A DNA stretch of 64,000 nucleotides from Pyrenopolyporus hunteri. Lineage: Eukaryota; Ascomycota; Sordariomycetes; Xylariales; Hypoxylaceae. A model generated the notes under the pieces. That model saw only the letters and a program-made list of their open reading frames with translations. It made no database searches and was not told the origin of the DNA. The position numbers and the translations under genes are program-made. Of this stretch, positions 25,073 to 35,551 are shown piece by piece (position 1 is the first letter of the stretch; every line of letters starts with the position of its first letter). Where the stretch lies: positions 3,348,001-3,412,000 of the forward strand of contig CADCXC010000038.1 in assembly GCA_902806595.1 (NCBI GenBank), read 5' to 3'.

Positions 25073-26598
25073 TTAAGCTTTGGCTCTTATCCTCTTACTA
25101 GCTCGCACCGTTCCCGTATATGCATGGCTTTCAACCTTTACCGTTTCTGTTACTGTGACACGGCGCCTTTTCCGTGTACGAGTTTCCGGCTCAGTGGTGG
25201 TGGTGTCTTCTTCGACTTCCTCCGCTTTGACCTTGACATCGACTACTTCGGCTTTGCCTGATGCCTGTTCCGAAAACGACTTCAAGTTTGCTGTGAAGAG
25301 TACCGACTGAGCCCACCCAGCCTGTTGACCCCAGATCTTCCTGAAGTGGTCCCCGACGGAATCATACATGGCCTTCGAGAAAGTCTTCGTTTTGGCCTTG
25401 CCGAACTTGTAATCCCTTTGCGCGATCTGCCACACGTGCGTATCTACGGGAACTGCTTCGCCCCAACCCAAGCCCATCAGGCAGACGCAATCTGCAACTT
25501 TTGGACCAACCCCCACGAGAAGGGAAAGCTGCTCGTGGGCATGCTTATAGGTAGGCGGCTTAACGTCCTCGGCCGCCTTGGCTGCGGACCAGCTCGGATT
25601 TTCAGGGTTGACCAGGCTCTCAAGCCATCCTTCTGGTTTTTCAAAGTGAATAATGCGGGCGGTTTCAGTAATGTACTTGGCTCTGTATCCAAACCCAAGT
25701 TCTCTCAGGTGAGCCTCTACCTTCTTCCCACTAAGAGCCTGAGGGGTTGGGAAATCGTGAAAAGCTTCATCCCCGATATGCCCCACTAAAGGGCCATAAT
25801 GTATACAGAGTTTATGAACCTACGAGACGTTAGCATGGGCGCGACGGTTCATTTTTGGCTACAAGGATCATCGTGTAACATGCCATCTGAGAGATACGTG
25901 AAATGTTGTTGTTGCTGCTGCATATAAAAGCTATCAGGGCCTCCCATGGATCTTGGCTTAGGATCCTGATTCCCGTGAACTTTGGCGCTTTCTTCCGGAA
26001 GTTGGGATCGGACTTGGACCACTGGCTATATAGCGTAGTCACTGGAGGAATAAGTTAGCAAAAGCATAGAGAGAGAACTACTAGGATTGAACTTTATTGT
26101 AGGTCCGCTCCGTGACTAGAGACGGGCTGATAATTTCAACCTAAGAATGTCGTTCATTTTGGAATTGACAGAACGAAGGAAAGGTGCATGTAATTCCCTT
26201 AATTTCCATTGTATTATTTGATAGGTACTTACAGTCATATTTCAAACTAAAATAATGTTTGAGAAGCGCCTCAGCGCCATCGTCGCTGCTGGTCTGGGGC
26301 TCGGCTTTAGTGGATAATGGGGGCGTTGGTGCCGGCGGAATAGGTATCGATGAGACTACTTTATAATGAAGATGGCTTTCATCCTGCTTCAATGAGAATA
26401 ATCGGCCATACAGAACGCAATTCCTAAAAGCATCTTTAGTTGCTTGTCGGGGTAATTATTGGATTAGGGGAGACGTTACCATTCGTCGCCTATCTTACGC
26501 CATCGAAAAGATTGGCCGCATCGGAGTGTGGTTTCGATACATAGGTCGGTCAAACTTAGGGGAAGCTTTCGCCACTCTGGTATTCGCAAAGGAGACAT
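25073..26598 (-). CDS. ogg1: 8-oxoguanine DNA glycosylase/AP lyase Ogg1
   Basis: Bifunctional glycosylase that removes 8-oxoguanine opposite cytosine and nicks the strand, opening base-excision repair in nucleus and mitochondria. Four minus-strand exons, 26598-26480, 26423-26233, 26041-25884 and 25819-25073, give 404 residues. The N-terminal OGG domain holds LRCGQSFRWRK (26-35); the helix-hairpin-helix region follows ICSSNNNISRI (143-153). The HhH-GPD core reads GVGPKVADC, with catalytic lysine K263, and VPVDTH, with catalytic D282. A basic RTRKRRR stretch near 370 could be a nuclear signal. Introns: 56 nt, a long 191 nt, and 64 nt; the last uses a GC donor (ATG|GCATGT) with a perfect GCTAAC branch site. 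An in-frame ATG nine codons upstream (26625) is an alternative start; the nearer one fits the family better. The gene is head-to-head with the U2AF gene. Confidence 0.96.
25820..25883 (-). other. Non-canonical GC-AG intron in ogg1
   Basis: On the minus strand the donor reads ATG|GCATGT, the branch site ATGCTAACG and the acceptor TCGTAG. Only this pair joins ISRISQM to VHKLC in frame. The nearby GT donors at the exon end give stop codons within two codons after the junction. Confidence 0.88.
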
Positions 26599-27161
26599 TA
26601 AGGGGTCGATTTTCCCAAGTTTCATAGGGAGAGGAAGAGAGTGCGTGTGAGTGTTTGAGTGGTGTATAATTGTATCTTCTAGGTGCTAGCCGAAAATTCA
26701 CGTACATGTAGAATCCAATCTACCTCGCTTTTAAACGGATATATGTATATGAGTTTATCGCACATATGTTGTATCATGTAGAAGTCTTTTAGAAGGCTGT
26801 CTCTGTTTCGCCTCCTGGTCGCTCTTTAACGTTTCCCAAAGATCACCTAAAAGGGAAAGCGGGTCCCGATATCTGCTAAAATCTACAGTCGCTAGGCCAT
26901 ATTAGGATTAGGCACCTGTACCCAGGTCCACTCGGACCAGCCAAAATTTGTATTTTCCAGCCTCGCTGCAGCTCCACTGTCAACAGCTTCAACTTACCTA
27001 CAATGCGGTAGAGCTTGACGTTTTCTTTCAATTGCCCAGCTCTATTCTGTCGCCATTCTCGTGTCGACCGACATCTACTTATCCCGTTTCCCTCATCTCG
27101 CATCTAAATTCATATTATCTTTCACATTTATATCCAAAGGACGGGTTATTGAGCCGTAATT
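26599..27161. promoter_or_regulatory. Shared divergent promoter of ogg1 and the U2AF gene
   Basis: 563 bp separate the two start codons, on opposite strands, with no coding sequence between. A GT/CA-rich tract lies near 26640-26670 and a CT-rich stretch near 27040-27115 precedes the U2AF start. Shared regulation is inference from layout. Confidence 0.6.
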
Positions 27162-29078
27162 ATGAACGGCGACACCTATTCTTCTCGAGGTAAGGAATGC
27201 CTATTCTTCCATTCCCTCCATTCCTTCCATCAGTCTTGGAGGGAGAATTAACACATTCATCAAATTTAGACGGCCGCCACGGCTCGGCTCGGGATTATCC
27301 TCGTGACGAACGACGAGACCGAGGCGAACGACGGGACCGAAGGCGAAGCAGATCGCCTCGCCGATCGCACCGTGACGCGAGGGATGAAGATGCGTATGCT
27401 TCTAGTCGCAGCCATCGAGACCGTGAGCGCGAAGATCGATATGGCGGTGGCGGTGGTGGTGGCGGCCGTGACCGTAGAGACCGAGAATGGGATCGCGATC
27501 GGGGTTCGAGAAGAGATGGCCGCCGTGATGAGGCTGGCAGGCCTCCTCGACGCGACCGCGACTTGTTCGATGATCGACGTGGTGATAGACGAGATCGCGA
27601 AAGAATTGATCGGATGCGAGATGAAGACCTTTTTGCGCAGAATCGACGGGGACGTAGCCCCACACCGCCTCCTAAGAAGCGTGAACCGACGCCGGACCTT
27701 ACCGATGTCGTTCCGATCCTAGAGCGTAAACGACGCATGACACAATGGGACATCAAGCCCCCCGGTTACGAGAATGTCACCGCCGAGCAAGCTAAGCTAT
27801 CTGGCATGTTCCCTCTTCCGGGAGCGCCGCGGCAACAGCCCATGGATCCCACGAAGCTTCAAGCTTTTATGAACCAACCGGGTGGAACGGTCAACAGCGC
27901 CGCGTTGAAACCTGGGAATTCCCGACAAAGTAAAAGACTTATAGTCTACAACCTCCCCCCTGGTTCAACCGAGGAAAGCGTTATGAATTTCTTCAATCTT
28001 CAGTTGAACGGCCTCAACGTTATTGAGAGTACCGACCCGTGTGTCTTAACCCAGATCTCTAAGGACCAGTCCTTTGCTCTTCTTGAATTCAGACATGCCT
28101 CCGAAGCCACCGTTGCCCTTGCCTTCGATGGCATCTCGATGGAGCCGGAGGATGCTGCTAACGGTGCTGCCAACGGCAGCGGGCGTGGCTTGAAGATACA
28201 ACGGCCGAAGGACTACATTGTGCCAGCCGTTGCCGAGGAAACACCGTATAAACCAGGCGTTGTTTCTAATATTGTTATCGATACCCCGAACAAGATCAGC
28301 ATCGCAAATCTACCACCCTATCTCACCGAAGATCAGGTTATGGAACTCCTTACTTCCTTCGGCGAACTTAAGGCTTTCGTCTTGGTCAAGGATACGGGGA
28401 CTGACGAATCTCGTGTAAGTTATTTACAGGGTTCAACTTCTTTCGAATTCCCGCAGACTAATTCTTAATAGGGTGTTGCATTTTGCGAATTTGTCGACCC
28501 TGCTGCAACGGACATCGCGATCCAGGGTCTGAATGGCATGCTCATCGGCGACAAGAACCTTAAAGTGGGAAAGGCTAGCATTGGCATTACCCAAGTAGCT
28601 GGTGTTGAGATGGGTGTTAATGCCATGTCTATGCTGGCGGGAACCACTGCTAGCGACTCGGAGGAGACGCGGGTATTACAGTTACTCAACATGGTCACGC
28701 CGGAGGAGTTGATGGATAATGAAGATTACCAAGGTAATTCCCTTTATATTCCTATGACTGACACATACTAATTATATCAGAAATCTGCGAAGATGTCCAG
28801 GAGGAATGCTCTAAGTTCGGCCAGGTCCTGGATCTTAAGGTGCCACGACCTACTGGCGGCAGCCGACAATCCGCTGGGGTTGGCAAGATATATGTCAAGT
28901 TCGATACGACGGAGTCTGCTAAGAAGGCCCTGCAGGCCCTTGCAGGTCGAAAGTTCGCCGACCGAACCGTCGTTACCACATATTTCCCAGAGGTAAGCAT
29001 TTGAAAATCCTTTGATGGTATGGCTGATCAGCTCTAACTGGCTATATACAGGAGAATTTTGAGGTTGGAGCATGGTAA
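27162..29078 (+). CDS. U2AF2: U2AF large subunit (U2AF65/Prp2)
   Basis: Binds the polypyrimidine tract and recruits U2 snRNP to the branch site. Five exons, 27162-27189, 27270-28414, 28472-28733, 28781-28992 and 29052-29078, give 557 residues; all introns are GT-AG with CTAAT/TTAAC-like branch sites. The first exon is only 28 nt and the last 27 nt. Residues 10-150 form an RS/RD/RE-rich arm with an eight-glycine run (68-75). The U2AF35-binding ligand motif is QWDIKPPGYENV, tryptophan W169. RRM1 spans about 232-322 (RLIVYNLPP), RRM2 about 351-428 (KISIANLPPYLTEDQ), and the C-terminal UHM about 460-557 with the R-x-F motif in GRKFADRT. The UHM is the part that contacts SF1 and the ULMs of SF3B1, whose gene lies at the left end of this window. 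The short first exon was chosen because it supplies an ATG and joins in frame to the RS arm. Confidence 0.97.
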
Positions 29079-29984
29079 TGACAAAAAAAAAAAAAGCTTG
29101 GAATGCCCCCAAAGTCCCATGGCACGGGCTATTGATATTGCAAAGATGTGGCGTGCGGCGGGTAGGTCAATTAGGCTTGATATATCGCAAAATCCTACCG
29201 AGTGCGAATTGTACAACAGTAAACGTGCGTAAAGGAAGCGGAGTACTAATAAGGCGAATTCACAGCACGCGTCGGATCTCAATCCGATAAATATGTTCAT
29301 TCATTAGAACGAGAACAATACTAGCTAGTCGTTCGGAATCTTGACCGAAAGTATCAGCTTGCCGGAAACCATCATAGGTACGCAGACTGGCCGACCTAGC
29401 CTCTTGCTGAAAATAAGATGGATTTGATTAAGGCAGTCTAGTTACTAGATAATTCCTCATCTTCAGTGAATGGTGGTTGATGTTTACGGTAGTTATCGTT
29501 CGTCTAAGGCTAGTTTGCTCCTTCGACCCAAACGAGCCATGCACATGGCTACGGAAATATTACTATATCAGCCTCCTAGTTACCTATGAAGTATTATTTT
29601 TACGTCTACTAATCTTGGCGGATATCTGAAATGGCTGAGGAGATCTCAATGCGTGCTATTTCATTTATCTTGGCCAATAAGCTAAGGGTATTCTGAGGAT
29701 TAATACATTTTCACCAATGGAACATGAGCGGAGTATGACTATATTGTTACGTAACCTTTAGTCACTCTGGTTGCTGCTTGAACTACATTTCACTTATCAT
29801 TATGCCTCTATTTGTATGTAGATAGTATGTTCTAGACAGTTACAATGTAGGTCGTCGTATGGGGGTGAGTACTACTTTAAATCTGTGGCTAACTGTGCTT
29901 AAGCTGCTATTTTGCTCGGATCACTCACCATTTCCGAGCTTGAAAATTCTTAGCGAGCACACGAATAGTCGCACTTAGCCCATC
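29079..29984. other. Spacer between the U2AF and TENA-like genes
   Basis: Contains the U2AF 3' UTR, with an A13 run at 29083-29095, and the promoter of the next gene. No reading frame with family features. I looked for a thiamine-pyrophosphate riboswitch core before the TENA-like start and found none. Confidence 0.5.
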
Positions 29985-30776
29985 ATGTCTAAATCTATGT
30001 CTGAGTATCTGCTTTCGAGCCCTGAAATAACTGACCTTTACCAACGAGCTACTCAGTCTCAATTTCTCAGCCTTGCTGGCCAAGGTCAGCTTCCCCCGGA
30101 CGTGCTCTGCCAGTGGTTATCTCAGGATCGGCTTTATGCCCAGGCTTATGTTAGATTTGCCGGAGGGTTGATATCTCGCGTTCAGCTGCCGACTAGCGTG
30201 GACGGCCTGGAAACCTCGAAGACCCTGCAATGGCGCATCCTGTCTCTGCTTCAGACTGCACTTTCGGGAGTCACGAGGGAGCTGCAGTTCTTCGAAGAGG
30301 CCGCGAAGAAGTATGGGTTGGACCTCGAAGCTCTCGGACCGATAGCTGAGGGAGGGAATTTAAGACGCAAGTCGGCCGCCTTCGGACCTAATAAGGTGAC
30401 GCAGGATTACATAGATCTCTTCGACTCCTTTTCCGCGCAACCACATGGGGACCTATCCAGGACTCTACTCGATGGGCTGGTCGTGCTGTGGACTACAGAG
30501 AGGGCCTACTTGGACTCTTGGACGTACGCGAAGCAACAGGCTTCGGAGAATGCGGATACAAAAGGGGACCTCGACGGCGGAGCCTTGAGGAAGGAGTTCA
30601 TCCCGAATTGGACCTCCGAGCAGTTCCAAGCGTTTGTGAAGGAATGTCAGGAATGCTTGGACGCATACGCCGCTATCCAAGACGAAGATACGGAGGAAGT
30701 TCGTGCCGCGGGGTCCATGTCGCTTTTCAAGAAAGTCCTGGTTTTAGAGGAATCGTTCTGGCCGATGGTGGCTTGA
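29985..30776 (+). CDS. TENA/THI-4 family, haem-oxygenase-like fold protein
   Basis: Single-exon gene of 263 residues, the usual length for stand-alone fungal members. The pattern is of the all-helical TENA/THI-4 fold: an N-terminal LYQRATQSQFLSLAG helix, then WLSQDRLYAQAYVRFAGGL (about 44-62), a central aromatic/acidic helix (RELQFFEEAAKKYGLDLE), and a C-terminal SLFKKVLVLEESFWPM helix. Bacterial TenA is a thiamine salvage aminopyrimidine hydrolase, and yeast THI20-type proteins carry the domain as a fusion. This protein lacks the fused kinase domain, and I do not see the TenA catalytic cysteine in an obvious position, so thiamine function is not established. The start is the first of two close methionines, MSKSMSEYL. 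It is flanked by the U2AF and bub1 genes on the same strand. Confidence 0.82.
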   Translation: MSKSMSEYLLSSPEITDLYQRATQSQFLSLAGQGQLPPDVLCQWLSQDRLYAQAYVRFAGGLISRVQLPTSVDGLETSKTLQWRILSLLQTALSGVTRELQFFEEAAKKYGLDLEALGPIAEGGNLRRKSAAFGPNKVTQDYIDLFDSFSAQPHGDLSRTLLDGLVVLWTTERAYLDSWTYAKQQASENADTKGDLDGGALRKEFIPNWTSEQFQAFVKECQECLDAYAAIQDEDTEEVRAAGSMSLFKKVLVLEESFWPMVA

Positions 30777-31284
30777 ATGTGTGTCACGGTTGAGATTTTG
30801 CGGACTGAGAAGACAAAATTGTTGACGAGACTATTATCATGGGACCCTATATAAAAGCAGATGAGAATGTAACTATAATTTTCTAGACATCCTTGTTGCA
30901 TTGATGGATTGGGAAGAAACTGCTTGATTTCGTCGGTCGAGGTGATTTCGGACTTCCTTCGCCTTATGTAATAATAACGCATTCTGTGGGATGACTTTCG
31001 ATGCTTCCATTCGCTTAATTCAATATTCGGGATAAAACAGTAGACGGTCCCACATTTTATTGTTGTCAGGGTAACAGCATGGGGGCCTACCACAATCAAA
31101 ACAGTCAACAAGCGATAAGGAATAGCTTTACCCTGATTTCCCTATAAAGATAATTTACTCCACACCATTATCGTCGCCGGTTGATCCTCTCAAGTACAAC
31201 AACGAATAATACTAACACTACAGGTCACTGGTCACTTCAACCGAGGCTCGCCGTTATCGCCATTTCTAATCCTCAGTATCAAAA
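30777..31284. other. Spacer before bub1
   Basis: Holds the 3' end of the TENA-like transcript and the bub1 promoter. Open frames on the minus strand reach 154 codons (30647-31111) but run into the TENA-like gene and show no family features. Confidence 0.5.
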
Positions 31285-34200
31285 ATGGCTGCCGGCGATC
31301 TTATCGACTTTGATATAATCGAAGGGCAGAAGGAGAACATTCAATCTCTGCCCGGAGGACGGTCAGCAAAGAAACTTGCTGAAGTATTCTCGCCCTCTCC
31401 CCTACACAAACTTTCTACCCCTACACCAACCGATACCAAGAACATCAACGACTGCATCAGGGCCGAGTACGAGGCCGAGATCGAAAACATTTCCGAGTCA
31501 GACGATCCTCTCGACGTCTTCGACCGATACGTGCGATGGACCTTCGACGCGTATCCTTCCGCACAAGCAACCCCTCAGTCGCAACTACACACTCTCCTAG
31601 AACGCGCTACTAAGGCGTTCATCGGTTCAGCCCAGTATAAGAACGACCCCAGATATCTGAAGCTGTGGCTTCACTATATAAGATTCTTCTCCGACTCTCC
31701 CCGAGAGACTTACGTCTTTCTGTCGCGCCATAACATCGGCGAAGGATTGGCACTATTCTACGAAGAATATGCTGCCTGGTTGGAGAGCGCTGGCCGGTGG
31801 GCACAGGCGGAGGAAGTTTACAAGTTGGGCATCGAGCGTGATGCGAGACCAGTACAAAGGCTAGTCCGCAAATTCGGCGAGTTTGAGCAGAGAAGGGCGC
31901 AACAACCCGACGGGGGCAACACGCCGGCGTCACCAGCCTTGCCTACGGTCCGCCCGGCCCTCATGGCCAAAATCGATCCCTTTGCGGCTCCTGCGCGACC
32001 GGCAGATCCTCAAGCTCCCAGGCCGAACATGGGCATCGGCGGCCAGTCTTCGAAGCCTGCGAAGGCTAAGCTCGCCGTGTTCTCGGATGCCGGCTCGGAA
32101 GCTAGCCCAATGTCTAAGATGGGTGAGGGCTCGAAGGGTTGGGACACTATAGGATCGTTGGCGGATCGTAAGAAGGAAAATGTAGTAGAGGCAAAGCCGT
32201 GGGTGGGGGAGACGTTGACAACACAAGTGAAGAAGAGCAGCGGCCCGAAGATGGCTGTATTCCGCGATCCTGTAAGCTAACGACTCTACCCCTTTAGCAA
32301 TGCCCGTTTGTTGATAATAGCAGGACTAATTCGTGGCGATCGCGCGTTTGTATATATTTAGTCTTTGTCCAGAATAGCAGAGTCTCATATTGTCATTGCC
32401 CCGTCTAAGCATCAAGTAGCCGTGAACCCTCAAAGCGGGAAAAGAGAACGCGTCTTTGTTAACCTCGAGGCCATTTATCCAACTCCGGAGGAGCCAGGGA
32501 CGGAACTTTCTTTCGAAGAACTCTGGGCTGCGAATCAGGGTTGGCTTGACGTGTGCTGGGAAGACGATGACCTCGTGGAAGAACCGCAAGAACCTGTACC
32601 AGAACGACACTCTGAAGTGGACTTACTCAGCCACCAGGTCGAGAGGAAACTCATGGTACACCACGACATAGTAGAGCTCGATGAAAATGGAGCGATCAAG
32701 GACCAGCCGCGGCCTGCAAAAAGCAAAAAGAAGAAAATGCTGGAAGTCAACGAGACACAAATCAGTCAGTTCAAGCCGCACTTTCCCTCCAAAGCGATGG
32801 AAGAAAGAAAATTTGCAACTAACCATCTCGCAGTCAAAGCAAAGCTGGACTCGCCGTCTGGTCCAAAGATCAAGAAGAGAAGCGCTGCACACTCCGAACC
32901 TACCATGACGATGCACACCAAAGCAGCAACTGACGAGATTTATGAGCTCTTTAACGCTCCCCTCAAGTCGGCTCAAGAAGAGGCCGACGAGAGTGACGAA
33001 GATGACTATATGACAGACGGCGACTACACTAGCGGTGGAGAAAGCGCCAACACTACCAGACGAATCTCGACCAGTGAGGCTGGCGACGACGACGACGACG
33101 ACGATGAAGACGACGAGATGACTGACGTTAAGAGCGTGAGCGAATGGTCGGATTTCACTGCACAGAAGCATATCCCAAAAATAGATGGCGAGGGTAATAA
33201 CGAAGGCGAGGATGAGGAGGAGCAGAGCGATTCCGACGTCTCGGATCTCATAGATACTAAGGATCGCGAAGATCATGACGACGAAGAGGTAGAAGACTCC
33301 CCTCCAAGGACCAGATTCATTCCGATTCCGCCTGAAGATTACGAAGCACCTACTCGACCGTATAGGGATCCGGCCGAGGTGGCTAACAATCGCCTCCCGT
33401 TCATGACGCCTATTACGGAACGCACAGAATCATCTCTTGGCCTAATCACCGAGGCTAAACCTCATTATGGTCGCACCAAGACCCCGACCAGGAGAGACTC
33501 CAATATCAACTCGACTTCAGGAGAGGATGAAGACGAGGAGGACGATGAAGAATTCGAGCCGCTGAGTAGCCCCCTGCGGGAAGTTCTTAACGAGAGTCGA
33601 TCCCCGGAGAAGATTCCTCAACCCTTGCTTAAGAAGCTCCAATCGACGGCAACTTCTACTCCCCGTAGCCAAGGGGTTTTAAAGGAGGTGCAAAAGGGAC
33701 CGATTATCAAGGAGCTGCGATGCAACCCGGTCGATGCGGCTATTCGAGAAGAGATCCTCACACACATGCGCCCATCTCTAAGCTCCTACTCTGGTTTCTA
33801 CGACCACCGCAGCGAGCGATGCGATAAAGGTGCTGAAATCCGCAAGTTTGTCAAAGCCGTAGCAAAGTCGGGAAGCAAGAAGGATAGCGAAAAGACCGGC
33901 ACCATCCACACTCCGGTTGTGCTCGAGTTCCCCGAGATCATGAGCGAGTACACTATCAAGCGGGAGTTAGGCGCAGGCGCGTTCGCGCCGGTCTACCTCA
34001 TCGAGAACTCGTCTCCGGAATCCGACGAAAACGACGAAAACGCACCTAAGATCGCCATGGGCAAAGGCGCTTTCGCGACGACCCGCCGCGCGACCCTCGA
34101 GGCACTGAAAATGGAGCAGCCGCCGACGGCCTGGGAGTTCCACATGATGCGCCTCGCGGCCACGCGCCTAGGCCCGCACCACCGCGCCACGGCGTCCATC

Positions 34201-35001
34201 TCGGCCGCGCACGAGCTGCACCTGTACCAGGACGAGGGGTTCCTGATCCTGCCGTTCCACGCGTACGGCACGCTGCTGGACGTGGTCAACTTCTTCAGCG
34301 AGGCGTCCAAGGGCCCCATGGACGAGCCGCTGGCCATGTTCTTCAGCATCGAGCTGCTGCGCACCGTCGAGGCCCTGCACGCCAAGGGCATCCTGCACGG
34401 CGACCTCAAGCCCGACAACTGCCTCCTGCGCCTCGACGAGGGGTCCCCGCCGCCCTCGGGCCCCTGGCGCGCCGACGGGTCCGCCGGCTGGGCCGCCCGC
34501 GGCGTCGTGCTGATCGACTTCGGCCGCGCCATCGACATGCGCGCCTTCCACCCCGACGCCCAGTTCGTCGCCGACTGGCGCACCGACCAGCACGACTGCG
34601 CCGAGGTGCGCGAGGGCCGCCCCTGGACCTGGCAGCTCGACTACCACGGCCTCGCGAATACCGTCCACACCCTGCTCTTCGGCAAGTACATCGAGACCGT
34701 GCGCGCCGACGCCGGCGGCGGCGGCGGCGGCCTGTGCACCGCGGCCGGTCGCAGGTACAGGGTCAGGGAGCCCCTCAAGAGGTACTGGCAGACGGACATC
34801 TGGTCCGAGTGCTTCGACCTCCTGCTCAACCCCGGCGCCCACGTCGACGCCGAGGACGCCCGCCGGATGCCGGTCTCGCGCGGCCTGAGGCGGGTCAGGG
34901 AGCGCATGGAGCGCTGGCTGGAGAGCAATTCCGAGAAGGGCGTGGGCTTGAGGGGGCTGATGGCGCGCGTTGAGGGGATGGCGAGGAGTCGGCGGCATTG
35001 A
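31285..35001 (+). CDS. bub1: Spindle-checkpoint kinase Bub1/Mad3 (MadBub)
   Basis: Kinetochore kinase and Cdc20 inhibitor of the mitotic checkpoint. Two exons, 31285-32271 and 32362-35001, give about 1,208 residues. KEN boxes sit at 16-18 (GQKENIQ) and 297-299 (KKENV), flanking the Mad3/BUB1 TPR region (about 55-200, LWLHYIRFFSD). A Bub3-binding GLEBS motif follows at about 368-392 (TELSFEELWAANQGW), then the conserved MHTKAATDEIY stretch and long acidic linkers. The kinase domain occupies about 856-1200: glycine loop GAGAFAPVY, catalytic HGDLKPDN near 1008 and DFG near 1048, so it looks active. Intron 32272-32361 has a GTAAGC donor; the acceptor at 32361 was chosen because it keeps frame, with 32382 the only other in-frame choice nearby. 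The 3' third (from about 34080) is strikingly GC-rich compared with the rest. Confidence 0.95.
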
Positions 35002-35551
35002 GATTGCTCTGCCCTTGGAGCTTCTTCGTCACCTTTCTTTTTTTTTATCCGTCGCTTTATAAAGATTCTTATTAGGGCGACGCGTATCGGCGGGATGAGA
35101 GAGGGGAGGGAAAAGGCGAGGAGGAAAAGGGGGAAAGCGAGGACGAGAGGGTCACGAATGATTATTAGCTTGCACGATGACGATATTGCATTGCCAGGCG
35201 TTGGTGGATGAGCTCCTATTTCGGGGACGAGGCGCGGATTACAGAGCATAGCTACGCACTTATAATCCCATTCACGACCTTGAAGATCGGAGCATACCAC
35301 TTTTATAGAGCGGTAGCGGTCTGGTTTCGTTTGATTTGGGTTCGGGTTTTCGGCCGTCCCTCCCTTATTCGTATAGAGCTACAAGCGGAATCAGTTGCTT
35401 TTATACGTACAGACATACCCCAATACGCCTTGCCCATATTCCCATTTTTCCCGGATCCGTACAGTACAGTATAGTACAATATAATATAATCCCATCAAGA
35501 GCCAGAACCCTCCCTTAGTGCTTTGAAGATTGCGATATGTAACAATCTATG
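35002..35551. other. Convergent spacer between bub1 and apn1
   Basis: The 3' ends of two converging genes. Contains a T-run near 35038-35047 and an AT-rich TACAGTATAGTACAATATAA stretch near 35461-35490 that could supply termination signals. No coding evidence. Confidence 0.55.

Noticed and set aside
27197..27269. U2AF frame continuing upstream of 27270
   Set aside because: It is the translated intron 27190-27269; the true first exon with ATG is 27162-27189.
28415..28471. U2AF65 ending at the stop near 28468
   Set aside because: This is intron read-through; splicing continues RRM2 with GVAFCEFVDP and then the UHM.
29800..29984. Thiamine-pyrophosphate riboswitch before the TENA-like gene
   Set aside because: No CTGAGA-type core or matching second conserved block was found.
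34168..34998. 276-codon minus-strand frame inside bub1
   Set aside because: It is the shadow of the GC-rich Bub1 kinase domain, caused by scarcity of stop codons in GC-rich sequence.
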